From: Lithospermum erythrorhizon
Lineage: Eukaryota; Streptophyta; Magnoliopsida; Boraginales; Boraginaceae
Direction: 5' to 3'
NCBI GenBank assembly: GCA_019722365.1
Contig: JADFUC010001916.1
Location: 62,001-126,000, forward strand
Length of the DNA stretch: 64,000 bases
Under the pieces are notes generated by a model. It was not told the DNA's origin, did not search any database, and worked only from the letters and a program-made list of their open reading frames with translations. A program made the translations under genes and the position numbers. This document shows, piece by piece, positions 1 through 12,551 of the stretch. Position 1 is the first letter of the stretch. Each line of letters begins with the position of its first letter.

Positions 1-2650
1 GATGGTTGGATGACGCACCTCGGTGGACGGAGCAAATGGAAACATTTGATGTAACATATCCGCATTTCTGAGCGTAGCCGAGAAATGTTCGCATCGGCTC
101 AGGTACGCATGGTTTTGCACCTTTGGCAAGTTCGACGCCAATATTCCCGTTGGCCGCTTATTATCTCAAGCAGTGGTACAATTTACCACCGGATTGCAAC
201 AAGGAGCCATATCTCGTTTATCCCCGATTATATTCGACCTAAAAACTGTGGAGAGATATAGATATTTTTCTTTTTGACCCTTGGGTTGACGAGTCAAGCG
301 AGCCGCTGCATAATCGTCGAGACATTCAATACGCCGCCTGTGTTGCACTTCAACACGCGGGCTTCGATGCTGACGATTAGCGATTTTCCGCAAGATAATG
401 GCATGTTATCTCGGGTTGAGCACACACGGTAACATTACCTGTCCCATTGTGAGGAGCATGTCAGTGTGCTTTTCGACTACGATCGCCGAAAATTTTCATG
501 GTTTGATTGTCACCGCCCTTTTCTTCCCGCTTCATCCGCTTAGGATGCAAAGGTAGCGCATCGCGGACGAACTTGTCGACCGTGCAACGAGCCACTTTAC
601 CGGAGCCGAGGTATAATCTCGTATTTTATTGATCCCGACAGAAATAGGCGTATACGGAACACGTAATCATAGTGGTATAATGTTGTGCACAACTGGTGCA
701 AGAGGAGTATATTCTGCGATTTGAGTTATTGGTCTACAAACAAAATCAGACACAACATCGACTTCATGCATGCAGTTAACAACGCGGTAACTCTATTACA
801 CACTGGGGAATGATGTTCAGAAAACGAAAAGATAATGAACGGCAAGGATCAATTTTGAAACTTACTGGCTCACGAATTCCCCAACTGCATATGTATGAGA
901 TTCGTGGGAGGAAAGTTTAAAACCAAAGGCTTTGTATTACTCAACCAATAACACAACGTAAAGAGTTTAGAGTCAGTAGCACCAAATTACCCGATGGATA
1001 TAAGCTTCAAACATTTCGGTGATGTGTCGAATGTGAACTTCAATGGATCAAAAGTCACGATGCAGTATATTATTGTGCGTAAATTATTTCCGTAGACTTC
1101 GCCATGTATTGCCCGATAAGATATGTGGGAAACCGTATCAGAAGGGTGTTTTTTCACGACATTTCATCAACAACTTTACCGCTGGACGCGCTGAGGAGCT
1201 CTCGCACATAATATTGTCGGTGACACCTGGCAAGATTCGAGACAATATTCACCAAAGATTCTTTGATGCGAGCTGAAGACCTACCAATACATTTGCCTTA
1301 TGAAGCGCTTAATGGAGGTCCTCAAGGCAGTGATGTGACGGATGTACCCGCTTGAATAGTGAGCATTTGACTTCATTAATATATGTTGATTACCGGTTTA
1401 TCTATCTAATTATTTAACTAAGCTTCTACATGTTTGCGCATTCGGGGGATTAAAGAAAATGAAAGACAAAAGGCACGTCAAGGTCAATACGCGAGGCGTA
1501 TTTAGTCAAAGAGGTTTCAAACTGCTCAATGTACTTCGAGGAAGGAATTGAAACCCACTTAAATCGTCTGTGAGGCACGACACCAAATTTCCGAAGACGA
1601 TCTACTTCGCTGTTTCGTTACTCCAAAGCAGGCACGTTTCAAGTGAAACATCGATATTTTATGACCCATGGTCACACGATAAATAAGATACGATATTTTG
1701 TGCAACACACCGAAGTGAATGTGAATACATTCGCAGTTTATTATTTAATGTTCAATAAAATGAATTTGTTTATTATTATAATAGCTAACTATACGTAATA
1801 AATCACGACGTGGGCTTAAATTTCAAGAAATGGTTTCATAACCATATACGGGCACAATAAGTGGAGATCGCCAGACACCTCAGACACTCTCAAGTGTTGG
1901 GTCCCACTAATGTAAATTAAACGGCATGCGGCTATTACGTCAATGGGTACTACTTTTTACATTAGGCAGGCGATCGTAATCTAGAGCACTTACAATAGCG
2001 GAGCGTGTGTTAAAGTTCCTCACGTATTTATGACGCACTACGCTGACATATTATGCAACATGTAAGAGATTCGAAATTGTCGCACGGCTACCATTTAATA
2101 AAGTTATACTCTTTCTCAAGTGTTATTGGTTTCACATGCCAGCGGATGCAAAATACATCCGAGGAATGGAATGGTTCAAATCAAACACAAAGAGCGTAAC
2201 CCCAAGTGATTTACCCCTTTATCCCAAAGATCACGTGCACAACAAGTATACTATCTTCGCTACATCTCAACGAGCAGTAGCATAAACAAGTGGGTGCTAC
2301 AAATGAAGACGAATGCTAGAAGCCTATTTGATTGACTCATATGCAAATGTTGATGTGGGCCGCCTTAAATACCTAAGATATCTTTCAAGAGAGGAGCAAT
2401 AACCGCCGTTTCATGGGATCCATCGAACCATGTCGACATCGCCGCAGTAAGGGATATTCCACTCATATCGAAGATGATTCTGACACGACGACAAATAGCT
2501 GATGCTCACAAGACGCTGGGCTTCTGACTACCCTGATAACGACACGCTTAGACTCGAGGAAGGGCTATTTGGGGACTAAGATTAAATAGGCGAAGCCTCG
2601 GAAGAGAATTGTGATCCACTGCTTATTTTCAAGTTTTTCGTGGTAATAAT
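1..2650. other. unassigned intergenic sequence
   Basis: No gene could be recognised in this stretch. The longest open frames are 60-80 codons, without a recognisable domain or codon pattern. A plus-strand frame at 1043-1276 contains a Cys/Arg-rich start and a 'GKPYQKGVFSRHFINNF' stretch that faintly recalls the N-terminal region of plant Mutator-like transposases, but no catalytic motif follows and I do not call it. The base composition and scattered stops resemble the decayed transposons further along, so very old transposon sequence is the likeliest content. Confidence 0.4.
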
Positions 2651-4130
2651 CGACAACCCTTACGGTGCGGTAAATAATCATAAGTACTTTAATTTCACAT
2701 TTACATTCTCGCTCTTCCCCTCCTCTCTTCACTTTTGTTTTCTTGTTTATTTTCTCAAGAACTAATGACGCTTAATACCACGTTTAAATATGAAAACAAG
2801 GTCATTCCGGGATTTCTCCATTAAGTTGGGAGTTTTGTCACTGCAAGAAATCTCTCATGTTGATGATCTTTTCGCTTATACGTGCTTTGACGGTGGCCTG
2901 CTAAGGCCCGCCCGTGTCTGGCCTCAGATTTTTACATTATTCAAACCGTGTCGGTATAGCCGGTAGCGCCGGGTCCTCGGGGGTTTTCGCATTCTCGCTT
3001 AAAATAGTGCGGAATTTTAAAATATTTTATATTTAATGGTGTCGTGGGCTGCCGGGTTCGCTGGCCTGCCCTTCTTAAATTTCGTAACTCATACCCTTCC
3101 ACTATATAAACACTTCCAATCACATAATCACTATATTTTGTACATTTTAACTTTCACACTTCGTAACTCAAACCCCTCAATTATAATTTACTTATTGTTT
3201 TGTTTAATTTTATAATAATGGTTACTAACTTTCATATCAAGCTTTTTAGGTGAAAATTATTTCAGATAATTAATTTATTAGATATCTAATTATTTATTAT
3301 CTACTAACCTGTTATATTGTTTCATTTAGTAGGAAAATTGTTTGAGGTAATTATTTTGTTACATTTATGTCTATCTAATTATTTTGTTTAATTTTGTTAC
3401 ATTTCATTTTTACGCTCTATCTAATTTTTTATCTTCGATAATAATGCTGTTACATTTCGCTTTTATCAGGGAAAATTATCGAAAGAGAAAAGTGGTAATT
3501 TTGATATTTGATATGTTGATGATTTTTGGATATTGTTTGTGTTATTATTTTTGTTTGGATGTTATATTGTTGCTTCATATTTTTTAGATAGTATTTTGTG
3601 TTACTATTGTTTGATGTTTATGTTGTTGTTGATATTTTTGTTTGATGTTTATATTGTTTTTTGATGTTTTTTGTATAAGTCATTGCCATGTTTTTTGGGT
3701 ATTTTTTAGAATTTTGCACCCAGGTGTCTGAATGTTGCAACATCCAAAGCCGCGTAATTTTTTTCAAAAATATATTTTTGTGATTATAAATTATGGTGTC
3801 TCAGAGGGTGTCGTAATAAAATAAATCAAAAATAAAATTAATTAAATACGTTGTCGTAGAAGGCCGGTAATAAATATCAAAAATAAAATTAATTAAATAA
3901 AGTGTCGGTAAGGTGTCGGTAATAAAATAAATCAAAAATAAATTAAAATGTTTGATGGGTCATTGTCAGCGCTCTGCAAATAACCCAAACGGGCTTGGTA
4001 ATATCTCTATGTAGTCTCGGTTTTGCCTGTGACGGTAAATTTAAAGGTCGCCGACAGCTGCCGGTCATATACTCGACACCCTAATCTAATAATTTAAACC
4101 CTTACGGCTGCCCAGAGGCCATTGGGCTTT
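2651..4130. other. AT-rich intergenic sequence with GC-rich patch
   Basis: No gene is seen. From 2890 to 3080 there are GC-rich runs of the 'GGCCCGCCC' kind inside otherwise AT-rich DNA. Such runs occur near the ends of some plant hAT elements, but no inverted terminal repeats or target duplications could be matched. From 3170 to 3720 the sequence is T-rich, and the only open frame (3384-3587) is a low-complexity Phe/Leu/Ile string. Confidence 0.4.
3807..3945. repeat. degenerate direct repeat, three units
   Basis: Three related units begin at about 3807, 3862 and 3912. Each starts with a short G-rich 'GGTGTCG' or 'GGCCGG' motif followed by a TAATAAAATAAATCAAAAATAA-like AT stretch. Spacing is 50-55 bp and the units differ by small deletions. 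Function unknown. Confidence 0.6.
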
Positions 4131-4189
4131 TAATAATCTTCATTCGCTTTCAAGAAGACAAGATAACATATGAAGTCCTCGAACAAGTA

Positions 4190-6062
4190 CTCGAACAAGA
4201 ATTAATAAAGCTGGAGATAACGGATCCCCTTGCCTGACCCCTTAGTAGCATAAAAATACCCCTACAATTCCCCATTCAACATCACAGAGAACCAAGAGTT
4301 GCCCACACACAGCATGATCAACTTGATCCAAGCCTGGGAAAAGACAAATCTGGCAAGAACAAGCTTGAGAAAGTCCCATGACAGCTTATCAAAAGCCTTA
4401 GTCATGTCCAGCTTAAGTATCACATTGCCCCCACCCTTGACCTTATCAATACAATGTGTCAATTCCTGAGCCAACAAGATACTATCATGTATGATTCTAT
4501 CTTTCATAAAGCCAACTTGAAAGTCTGAGATAAGCTTGGGAAAAATTGTAGCCAGTCTATTGTTCAACAACTTTGTAACTATTTTGCTAACAAAGGTACA
4601 TAGGCTAATTGGCCTGAATTCCTTCCAGTTTTTAGCACCCTTGCATTTAGCTATGAGGCAAATAACAATGGAGGTTAACTCCTTGGGGAAGCTTATTATC
4701 CCAACAGGCTTGAAAGAACACACCATTATACCCATCAGCACCAGCAGCACTATGTTTATCAATAGAAAAAACTACAACTTTGACCTCCTCCAATATTGCC
4801 TCAGCCAACAACATGGCATTATCTTCTTGAGTAACCAGTCGAGGGATAGAATCCATAAGTTGAGCATCAGTGGGGGTGGTTGTCTCATCCTGGAAGAGGT
4901 GTTTGTAGAATTGCACCACAGAGTCAGCCATTCTATCCTTCTCAATAATCATTCCCCTTCCAGCACAGTTCCTGCAATATAGTTCTTCTTCCTTCTTCTC
5001 TTCACAAAAGAGTGAAACACAGCAGTAGATATTTCACCCTCTTTAATCCATCTTATGCCACTTATTCGTCCCCAATATTCCTCCTCCATGGCCAAGCATC
5101 TAAGGTGATCAGCTTGGGCCTTTTGCAAAGCTTCTCGTCGGCAGGGGCTTAAGATTGCTCATATAACTTCTCATACCTGAGAACATCATCTTCAGCTTGT
5201 TCAACCTTAGAGAAGACATTACCAAAAGTGTCATGATTCCATTGCTTCAAGGTAGCCTTCAATCTCTTAAGCTTATGTCAGAGAATATACATAGGTTCAC
5301 CATAAATTGGTTTATGCCAGTCATTAATAACAATCTGCATAAACTCTTGGTGATGGAGCCACATATTTCGAAACCTAAATGAGGATTTAGAAGCCTCACT
5401 GAACCCCCTACAATCTATAAGGAGTGGTGCATGATCAGAGCCAGTCCTAGCCAAATGTCTCACAATGCAATTAAACTTAGAACCATTGGTCCAAGTAAAT
5501 ACTGAGCCAATGTAACCAGCATCCTGAAGGTGACAATCAGAAATGCAATTAGTGATATCTTGAAACCCTTTTTGTGATTTGCAGCCCGTAGCCTCCACAA
5601 GATCCACTATACAGTTTAAGTCCCCCATGACAAACCAAGGCAAATTGTCATTAACCAAGTTGGAGAGGCCCTCCCACAACTCCTTTCTATTTCCAAGCTC
5701 AGAAACAACATGAACAATGGTTACATAAAAGGGCACCACATTAGTAGCAAAAGTAATTTTAACATGTAGATAATACTTAGCTTCAATCACAATGTCAACC
5801 TCATAATTAATACTCCTAAATATCCAAATCCGATTGCTAAAACTAGAGCTACCATCCTTGAAATTAAAATTTCTAAATATTTTTGTAATCTTTCGCTAGG
5901 GATTTTAGGTTCTTGAATAAAGAGCAAGTAAAATTTATATGTCTTTTTCAAAGCTTTAATTCGTCTACAACTTGGAGAGTTACCAATAACACGAATATTC
6001 CAACACAATATCTTATCAGAGATGATAAAGGTTTGAACGCACCTCCTTCTTAATATCTTCAT
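4190..6062 (-). pseudogene. LINE ORF2: endonuclease and partial reverse transcriptase
   Basis: Decayed polyprotein of a non-LTR retrotransposon, which would nick target DNA and prime reverse transcription there. The frame from 6062 to 5787 holds the endonuclease start ('CWNIR' and 'FIQEPKI'). The frame from 5790 to 5278 has 'VMGDLNCI', 'VFTWTNG' and 'SDHAPLL', matching the conserved blocks of APE-type LINE endonucleases. Frames at 4952-4647 and 4762-4262 hold RT motifs: 'SAAGADGYNG', 'RPISLCTFVSKIVTKLLNNRL' and 'LKLDMTKAFDKLSWDFL', the last carrying the first catalytic Asp. Several frameshifts and stops break the frame, so it is not functional. RT motif C, thumb and C-terminal zinc finger are absent. 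Confidence 0.85.
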
Positions 6063-6099
6063 CTACCTCCAGGTCCTTATGTGTGTCCACTTGCCGGCT

Positions 6100-7541
6100 A
6101 GTGGATACTTGGATGTTTTCACCTGGGGCAATACCATCTGAATCTGCAGGCAGCTCTTCATTGGGCTCAAGGGGAGCCTTCAATTGCAGGTTTCCTAGAT
6201 CATTATTGTCCTTATATTGGAAAGGGTCAAAACGCTTGTCACCAACCTACTCACACTTGCTTCAATGTCTTCTTTAGACTGCAGGCTTTCAATCTTAGGA
6301 GATGTTGTAGTGGATGAGGCTTTGTGAGGTAGTCATACATCTCCTATGTGGTCTAGTTCCTCCAGAGGCTGGTACCTGTTTGGAAAAATGGAGGCTAGCA
6401 CCAACTGTCAATTTTCTATTCAATACTAATTTTGTGGGGTGCACCTCCGTCTCTCTCGGCTGAATAGTGGTCCAATCCAAGGAGCCACTATTTCCAATTT
6501 TGGCCTAAAAGGAGGTAGCCATTAACTTGCTTGGACCTATTTTATGGGTCTTGGCAACCCATTCTTGCTTTTTGGGACTTTAGTATGCACCACCAGGTTA
6601 GGGCAGCTCAAAACTGGTGGTTGAGAAGGGTGAACTTGCTTGCCTTTGCTATGTTTACATTGAGAATCCTTTTGACCAAGATGAAAACAACTGGTACAAT
6701 AATCACAGATGTCATCATATACAATTTTTTGCCATAACCCTTCCTGCTCTTTCATAACTTCACCTTCTTCTTGGATGTCATTTTGCTCAAACCCAATACA
6801 GGTTTCATTCATTCTAAGCTTAGAGACATCCATCTCCACCAAACACTCGCAATACCAAGCTTAAAATGCCTGACATTGTTATTGTCGAGGCTGATAGGCT
6901 TACCCACAGTATTGGACACGGATAATGAAGCTTCTTCATTGTATAAATATAATGGCAATCCCGGCATTGAATTCATACAGGACAAACACGAGACTCCTTC
7001 GAGAGGGTAAAGTCAGGCGACCACTTGAAAATTCTCGTGATAAAACCATTAATAAACTAATTCAAGCGAACCCATAGGTGTATGTAGTCCTCCAGGAGGG
7101 CACACTCAATTATCAAGTGTTTCGTGTCAAAAAAAGATAAAGTATATGTTCCTTTTAGATTAAGCTTTGTGAAGAACTCCTTAGTTAACATAATGGAGGG
7201 ACGACCATGCGAAAATTTTCCACAAGAACATGCTTCATCTCCTTCAACATGTTGTGTTTCTCTGATATTTTAAAAACTACTGCTCGTTTACCTTCATATA
7301 ACGTAGGGACCTTGATAGTGAGGCTTTCATTGATAAATGCACGGGTAAGTAAGTGAATTATGGTTTCGCCTAACGGGTCAGTTTCTCCAACATGTGAAAC
7401 CCTTAGGTTTTGAGGTTTTGTATACCGTATCGCCTTTAAGAGTAATGTCAAGCTTTCACCACCTTCTAGTAGGAGAATGTTGCTAACCACCACAAAGAGG
7501 GTGGGCGGAGGTGGTCGAAAGTTGGGAATACCTGCCGCCAT
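6100..7541 (-). pseudogene. LINE ORF1 (DUF4283-like with zinc knuckle)
   Basis: RNA-binding first ORF of the same LINE, broken by stops. The frame 7541-7185 is open for 118 codons and carries 'VPTLYEGKRAVVFKISEKH' and 'HVLVENFRM', which match the N-terminal DUF4283-type region of plant LINE ORF1 proteins. The frame 6842-6537 has 'YDDICDYCTSCFHLGQKDSQC', a CCHC zinc knuckle in which the His position reads Gln. The frame 6480-6295 holds a low-complexity tail. The upstream limit is uncertain: the 5' UTR may extend past 7560. Confidence 0.75.
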
Positions 7542-7569
7542 TAGGGCGAGGGGCTAAAATTGAACTAGA

Positions 7570-9130
7570 ACAAGGCGCGTTTGCTTTTCTTGTCACGAGG
7601 ATTAGGTTCCTCGAAGCAAGACTTAAATGTGCCCTATACGTCCATTTATACCAAAAGTCGTCGATAAAGAAAGCGAGCTTGATAATTACCTGCTCAAATG
7701 ATCACAACACGCTAAAGTCGCCTTTATCAATCATAAAGTGTCAACCAACATTTTCCAGACAAGAAAATAATCTTACACATGGTTGTTTCTTTCATTCTAA
7801 CCTTTCCATCAAAACCATATTAAGAAACCTCCCCCGTTATCTTAAAGAAAAAAAAATACAAGATCCCAGTAGTTTGAACTTTCAATATGCTTCAAAGAAC
7901 AACACCAATATAAATTTAGCCATGAACGGTACGAGTTTCAGTATGCTACAGAGAAAAACAACAATATAAAATATTTTCGTGTCCTATATGGAGACAAAAA
8001 AATTTTATTTGTTGGCTTTTGTATATAATCTAATAAATAAAAATGGCTTACTACAACTACCTACGCTTCTTCCTCTTATATATTGTAAAGTAGTAGATTA
8101 TCTTTTGTATCATCTGTGTCAACTGTATATTACCCCCTCCCTCGTTATTACAGGTGCGTCAGTTGCCAACCCGGCGAGCCTATTTGACAGATTGGGCATG
8201 ATATTGTTATTGTAAAACAACTATATGCCAACAAACTTCAAAGTAGACATTGTGCAAGCAGCATGTTAAGGTTGAACTATCAAATCGAACATGCACCATC
8301 CTCGAGAACTTATAATTTGAGTAATAGCATCATTAGACGCGTGCGACAAAGATCCACTATAGATCATGCTTCTTATACGAAGAAGATCTCTTGAGATATG
8401 ATTTGTACGAATGAAAAAATAATTACTTGAGCATCAAGGAGGAAGATTCACATGTTTAATAAGAGAAGGAAAGAAGACTGAATACATTGAATGTTTTACA
8501 AGATGGAATTTTTATTTATGGAAGTTATTACCATAAACTTATCGGGTGCCTCAGCGCTAGCACCTAGAAACCGACCGAAATAAGAGAGAATTACGTGATT
8601 GTATTTGTGGGAGGCAAAAGAGCTTGAGTTTATTTTATTTGTGCCGCATGCATTTAGTGGTTCTACAAACTCCTTTAGTAGATCAGTATTAACCGTTTTT
8701 AACACTCATACGCCTCCCGCTTTTTAGTGTGATAAATACGTAGTCGATACATACCAGTGGATAAGAGCGCTTAATGGGAGATAAAAGCAGACAAGCTCAA
8801 ATGAGCCCGGACTTATACATCGGTGATAGGAGTGTAAAATAGGACGTAAGAACGAAGCAGCATTCGTATAAATCCTTATTCAGAATTCTCGATCATAAAT
8901 TTTAATCCTTCTCTGCAACGCCTCAAACGTAGGCGCTACATCAGCAATCTCAAACCGGTTAAGTTAGCGGTGTTTTTACTTTCTGGGCCCGCTTTACTCA
9001 CGCCGTAGTCGAGTCACTATAGCTGCCGCTGTGGATCAGTGTACCGATTAACTAGTCAGTTCGGCAGACAATTACATCGCCAATTAGTATTAGAGTAGGA
9101 ATTATAACATACAAGAGCGAGCTCGTGTAA
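7570..9130. other. unassigned sequence before the Copia gag
   Basis: No gene is seen. Two plus-strand frames (7511-7969, 7979-8215) and one minus-strand frame (8705-8496) lack recognisable domains. By position this stretch should hold the 5' LTR and leader of the Copia element that begins near 9130. I could not match it to a 3' LTR copy after 23440, nor find a clear tRNA primer-binding site, so the LTR is not called. Confidence 0.4.
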
Positions 9131-9159
9131 TCTTTGCAACAGAAGGTTTTGTGAGAAGG

Positions 9160-10720
9160 AGGCCTACCATTCGACCACCTCGTTTCGACGTGAACCAACT
9201 ATGCCTACCGGAAGGCCAGGACACGCATTCCTAAAGTGTATGGATTACTTCCAAGACATGGAAAGTTGTGCGTGGCCGGGTGGACAACACTAATCGCCGA
9301 CAACGGCGCAGAGTAAATCTGCCAAGCTGCATGACGACGGATCACGGAAGAACATGAACTTGCTCTAACAAATGACAAGACCATGAATGCAATCTTCAAT
9401 GTTGTAGATCTTATTGTGTTTAAGTTGATCAACACATTTACTATGGAAAAGACTGCTTGGGATACTTTGCAAGTCGCATACGAGGAACCCTCGGTTACGA
9501 ATGCCTGAGACTCCAACAAGCAACAAGATTCGAACTCTAAGAATGAAAGAAGACGACTCCAGCCATGCATAACACTGAAGAATATGGCTCACGAGTCTTT
9601 TTCATCGGGGGAAACTATGAGCAATGAAAAGTCAGAGGAAAGTGCTAAGACCGTTGCCCAAAAAAGTTTGCTCATAAGGTAACGGCTATCGTAAATAAGC
9701 TCACGATTTGACTACCATGAGTCTGGATGAACGGATTGGCAATTTGGCTACATCTCGAGATGTCCCTAATTGAAGCAGCCTAGTGGGCAAGAAGGAATCG
9801 CGACCGAAGCTTCATTCAGAGGTTAATGACGAAGAATCGGGGAAAACCATAAATATACTTCGCTAAGAACTTCAACAAAACCCTCAAACGATGAACAAGA
9901 AACCGCTTTACTAGAGGTTACCCATCCGTTATCGACAAGAACAACAACAAATGGAAAAGTCGATAAACCAAAAAGATATTCAATGCACGTAAAGGCTTTG
10001 GACATATCCAAAGAGAGTATCCTAACTATCTCGTTAAGCAATCAGCGAATTACTCATCTACCTGGAGCGACGACGAAGTCGGAAGATGAAGAAGATGATC
10101 AAGTTAATAACTTTGTGGTATTTATCGAGCGCCAAGCCAACTGCTCAGAGTTGATGACAAATGCTGAGGACGAGAAAGACATGATCGGATTTGGGTAAAA
10201 GTGTGCTTGAGAATTACAAACTCTTATATACCAAATAGATGGAGCTAATAGTGGTTTACACCAAAGTGGCTGCTGAAAGGAATAATCTGAAGATAGAAAA
10301 TGAGAAAATAAGGAAATTATGAGTAGATCAAGATCAAGAGATTCATCACTCGAGAGCTCAAGTTAATGCACTAAACAAGGGTTTAAAAATGATGAATTCA
10401 AGCACAAAATTTCGAGGAGAATCTTTGAGCTGCAAAGACGCTGTGATAGTAACAGAATTGCTTGACAAAGAGAAAACTGCTTAAACCAACAAGAGAGATC
10501 AAATTTGTCCAGAAGGTTGGGTATATCCACAACAACGTAAAAAGCATCAGCTTGGTTATCAACGAAAGCAGGAGCAAAGCATGGTATTGTCATTATCAAG
10601 TGAAAGAAGGTCATATCGCTTCCATACTATTACAAACTATACGGACCAAGAGGAAGTATCACCTCGTAACTCAAATGTGGGGTCAAGTTAAGTGAATATT
10701 GTTAGTCAATCCTCATTTAT
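9160..10720 (+). pseudogene. Copia gag, decayed
   Basis: Capsid/nucleocapsid remnant spread over all three frames. Recognisable pieces in order: 'RPPRFD' near 9170; 'ALTNDKTMNAIFNVVD' near 9355; 'TAWDTLQVAYEEP' near 9450; 'LPKK' near 9655; 'AHDLTTMSLDERIGNL' near 9700. A first zinc knuckle remnant 'GFGHIQREYPNYL' lies near 9990, followed by the acidic 'KSEDEEDDQVNNFVVF' (10077-10125). A second knuckle remnant, 'WYCHYQVKEGHIA' near 10580, has lost a Cys. This set and order match the gag of plant SIRE-type Copia elements. The longest open piece is 9983-10198. Confidence 0.75.
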
Positions 10721-10739
10721 ACCTCCGAAAAGATCGTAG

Positions 10740-11110
10740 AGTCGCTTCGGGTACTGATAAAGGGTTGTTCACACATGACATGTGCTAAGGCTTATCTCGC
10801 CTGTGATTTGCTCACTTAAAGGTGATCACTGTCCACTTTTCAACGATGGCGGCAAAGGAAAATTATCGCAAAGGGAAGTTGAATGTGTATTGTTTACTAC
10901 ATTTAACTGACGTTTCTCCCCGGGTCGGGTGGTTAACTACAAATCACATTAAGGACACGGTACGAAAGTGTTCTTTGGGCAAGCCCAGGGTGCACAAATA
11001 ATGATTCACGGAAAAGACTATGCATCGAACGAGGTCTCGTTAACAACGCTATACGTGTGGAGCTCCGCATAAGCCCCGGCTCAAGAGGAAAGTAGGACGC
11101 CGAATTATGG
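10740..11110 (+). pseudogene. Copia protease / GAG-pre-integrase remnant
   Basis: The plus strand has 'CSHMTCAKAYLACDL' near 10765 and 'DGGKGKL' near 10845, then a piece equivalent to the GAG-pre-integrase domain that continues to about 11110. These match the region just after the active site of Copia aspartic proteases. The catalytic Asp-Ser-Gly itself is not readable. Several frame changes occur, so it is not functional. Confidence 0.6.
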
Positions 11111-11329
11111 CACAAGAAATTAGGTCATACTAATTACAAAATATTCAACAACTTATTTTCAAGGAAGTCGTCGAGGAATACCGACGCTGATATCAAAGCA
11201 TCGCTAATGCTGGAGAGGCCAAAGTTGAAAAATGTACCACGCAGTTGTCACTGTCGCAAATGTGGTCACAACGTTGCACTGAAGCCATGCACACGGATTC
11301 GACAGTTCCATACAAGCTGAAAGAATAGG

Positions 11330-11561
11330 AGGCAATAAGTGTCTATGTATGTGATGATGATTTCTCATTTTGATACATGGGTTGAAATTTTAAGAGAAAA
11401 TCGACACGCTGAGGCGGTTAAGCCGGGTTCTTCAAGTTCAAAATGAGAAGGAGCAACATGTTGTCCGGATCAGGAGTGACCATGGAAAGAGTTCGAAAAT
11501 TCAAAATTTGCTGAGTTTTGTGTTGATGAAGGAATTACTCATGAATTCCTCCGCCCTATCA
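11330..11561 (+). pseudogene. Copia integrase core, first part
   Basis: Remnant of the integrase catalytic core that would join element cDNA to host DNA. 'YVCDDDFSF' near 11345 covers the first catalytic Asp region. 'RIRSDHGK' near 11465 holds the second. The 'FCVDEGITHEF' equivalent near 11520 leads to the third. The frame stops at the Tekay LTR insertion at 11562 and resumes after 14072. Confidence 0.75.
11557..11561. repeat. target site duplication TATCA (left)
   Basis: The 5-bp word TATCA directly precedes the solo LTR and recurs directly after it at 14068-14072. Five bp is the normal target duplication length for Ty3-gypsy integrase. Confidence 0.6.
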
Positions 11562-12511
11562 CGTAATCTACTCCACTCCCCGTGTCGGTTGTTCTATATA
11601 AGATCATCAACAACCTCAGACACCGTAGCCTACCAATCGATTGGATAACAACAAAAAACGAATACTTCATTTCCGAGATTAATAAATAAAATACTTTAGT
11701 CCATCATGGTGAACGAACAACACATCCCTAAAAACACATCATCAACACAAACAAGCATCAACCTGAATAATACAACCAACAAAACACAACATAGTATCCA
11801 CAATACATCATAATAGTAGTATGGTCACACACGACCCCTCAATGTACAACATAAAAGTTCTAGAAACATAGCAAGAGGAAAAATAGGAGAATGACTGTTG
11901 AGGACTTCCTATGCCATCACCGCCTCACCTACGATCTTATTCCTCGCACCTCGGCCAACGCAGCCTCCGCAGCTAACCTCAACAATCACTCCTAGAAACC
12001 TAGACATAAAACGCCCGCCGATAGTAAAATGTCAGTAGCAGTTTATCGTTCTTGGGCTAATGGGCTAAATACTACTTAATGGTATCCAACCACATATAAT
12101 CATACTTATATATAAGAGCATATGTATGAACGTTAATAAGACTACTCAATGAACCACTACTCTCAAATTTCATAGTAACCTCTTATTTAATATTACTACT
12201 AGATCAATGAAACACTCCACACATATATTCATAACCATCAACAACGCATAATCAAATATTCATTCAAATAAAACAACACAAACAATAATGGTTAGTCCAA
12301 CAAAATGTATAACATCAAAACCTCCATCCGCACATCCATCCACCAACCACACATCCACCAATACACACATCTCCCAACACACAGATATATATACATCACA
12401 ATCCTCCCGAGGTTACCCCCTCAATATGCATATCACACTCAACCTTCGAATCATCTCGGGCTACCTCAACATGCATATCACACCAAACCTTCCGGCCGAT
12501 GGCTACTTCCT

Positions 12512-12551
<40 letters not shown>

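Larger units (their letters stand above)
4130..7560 (-). mobile_element. LINE (L1-type non-LTR retrotransposon), 3' part missing
   Basis: Read on the minus strand this is a plant L1-type LINE. ORF1 (about 7541 to 6100) has a DUF4283-like region and a zinc knuckle. ORF2 has an endonuclease (6062 to about 5280) and the first half of a reverse transcriptase (about 5000 to 4190). The RT frame fades just after the 'RQGDPLSP' motif near 4210, before the catalytic F/YADD motif should appear, and no poly-A tail is present. LINEs are normally truncated at the 5' end, so loss of the 3' half points to later deletion or recombination near 4130. Confidence 0.85.

Noticed and set aside
1043..1276. Possible Mutator-like transposase start
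   Set aside because: The likeness is faint and no DDE motif or MULE domain follows in either direction.
4536..4982. 148-codon plus-strand frame
   Set aside because: It is opposite to LINE RT, which explains the sequence better, and has no domain.
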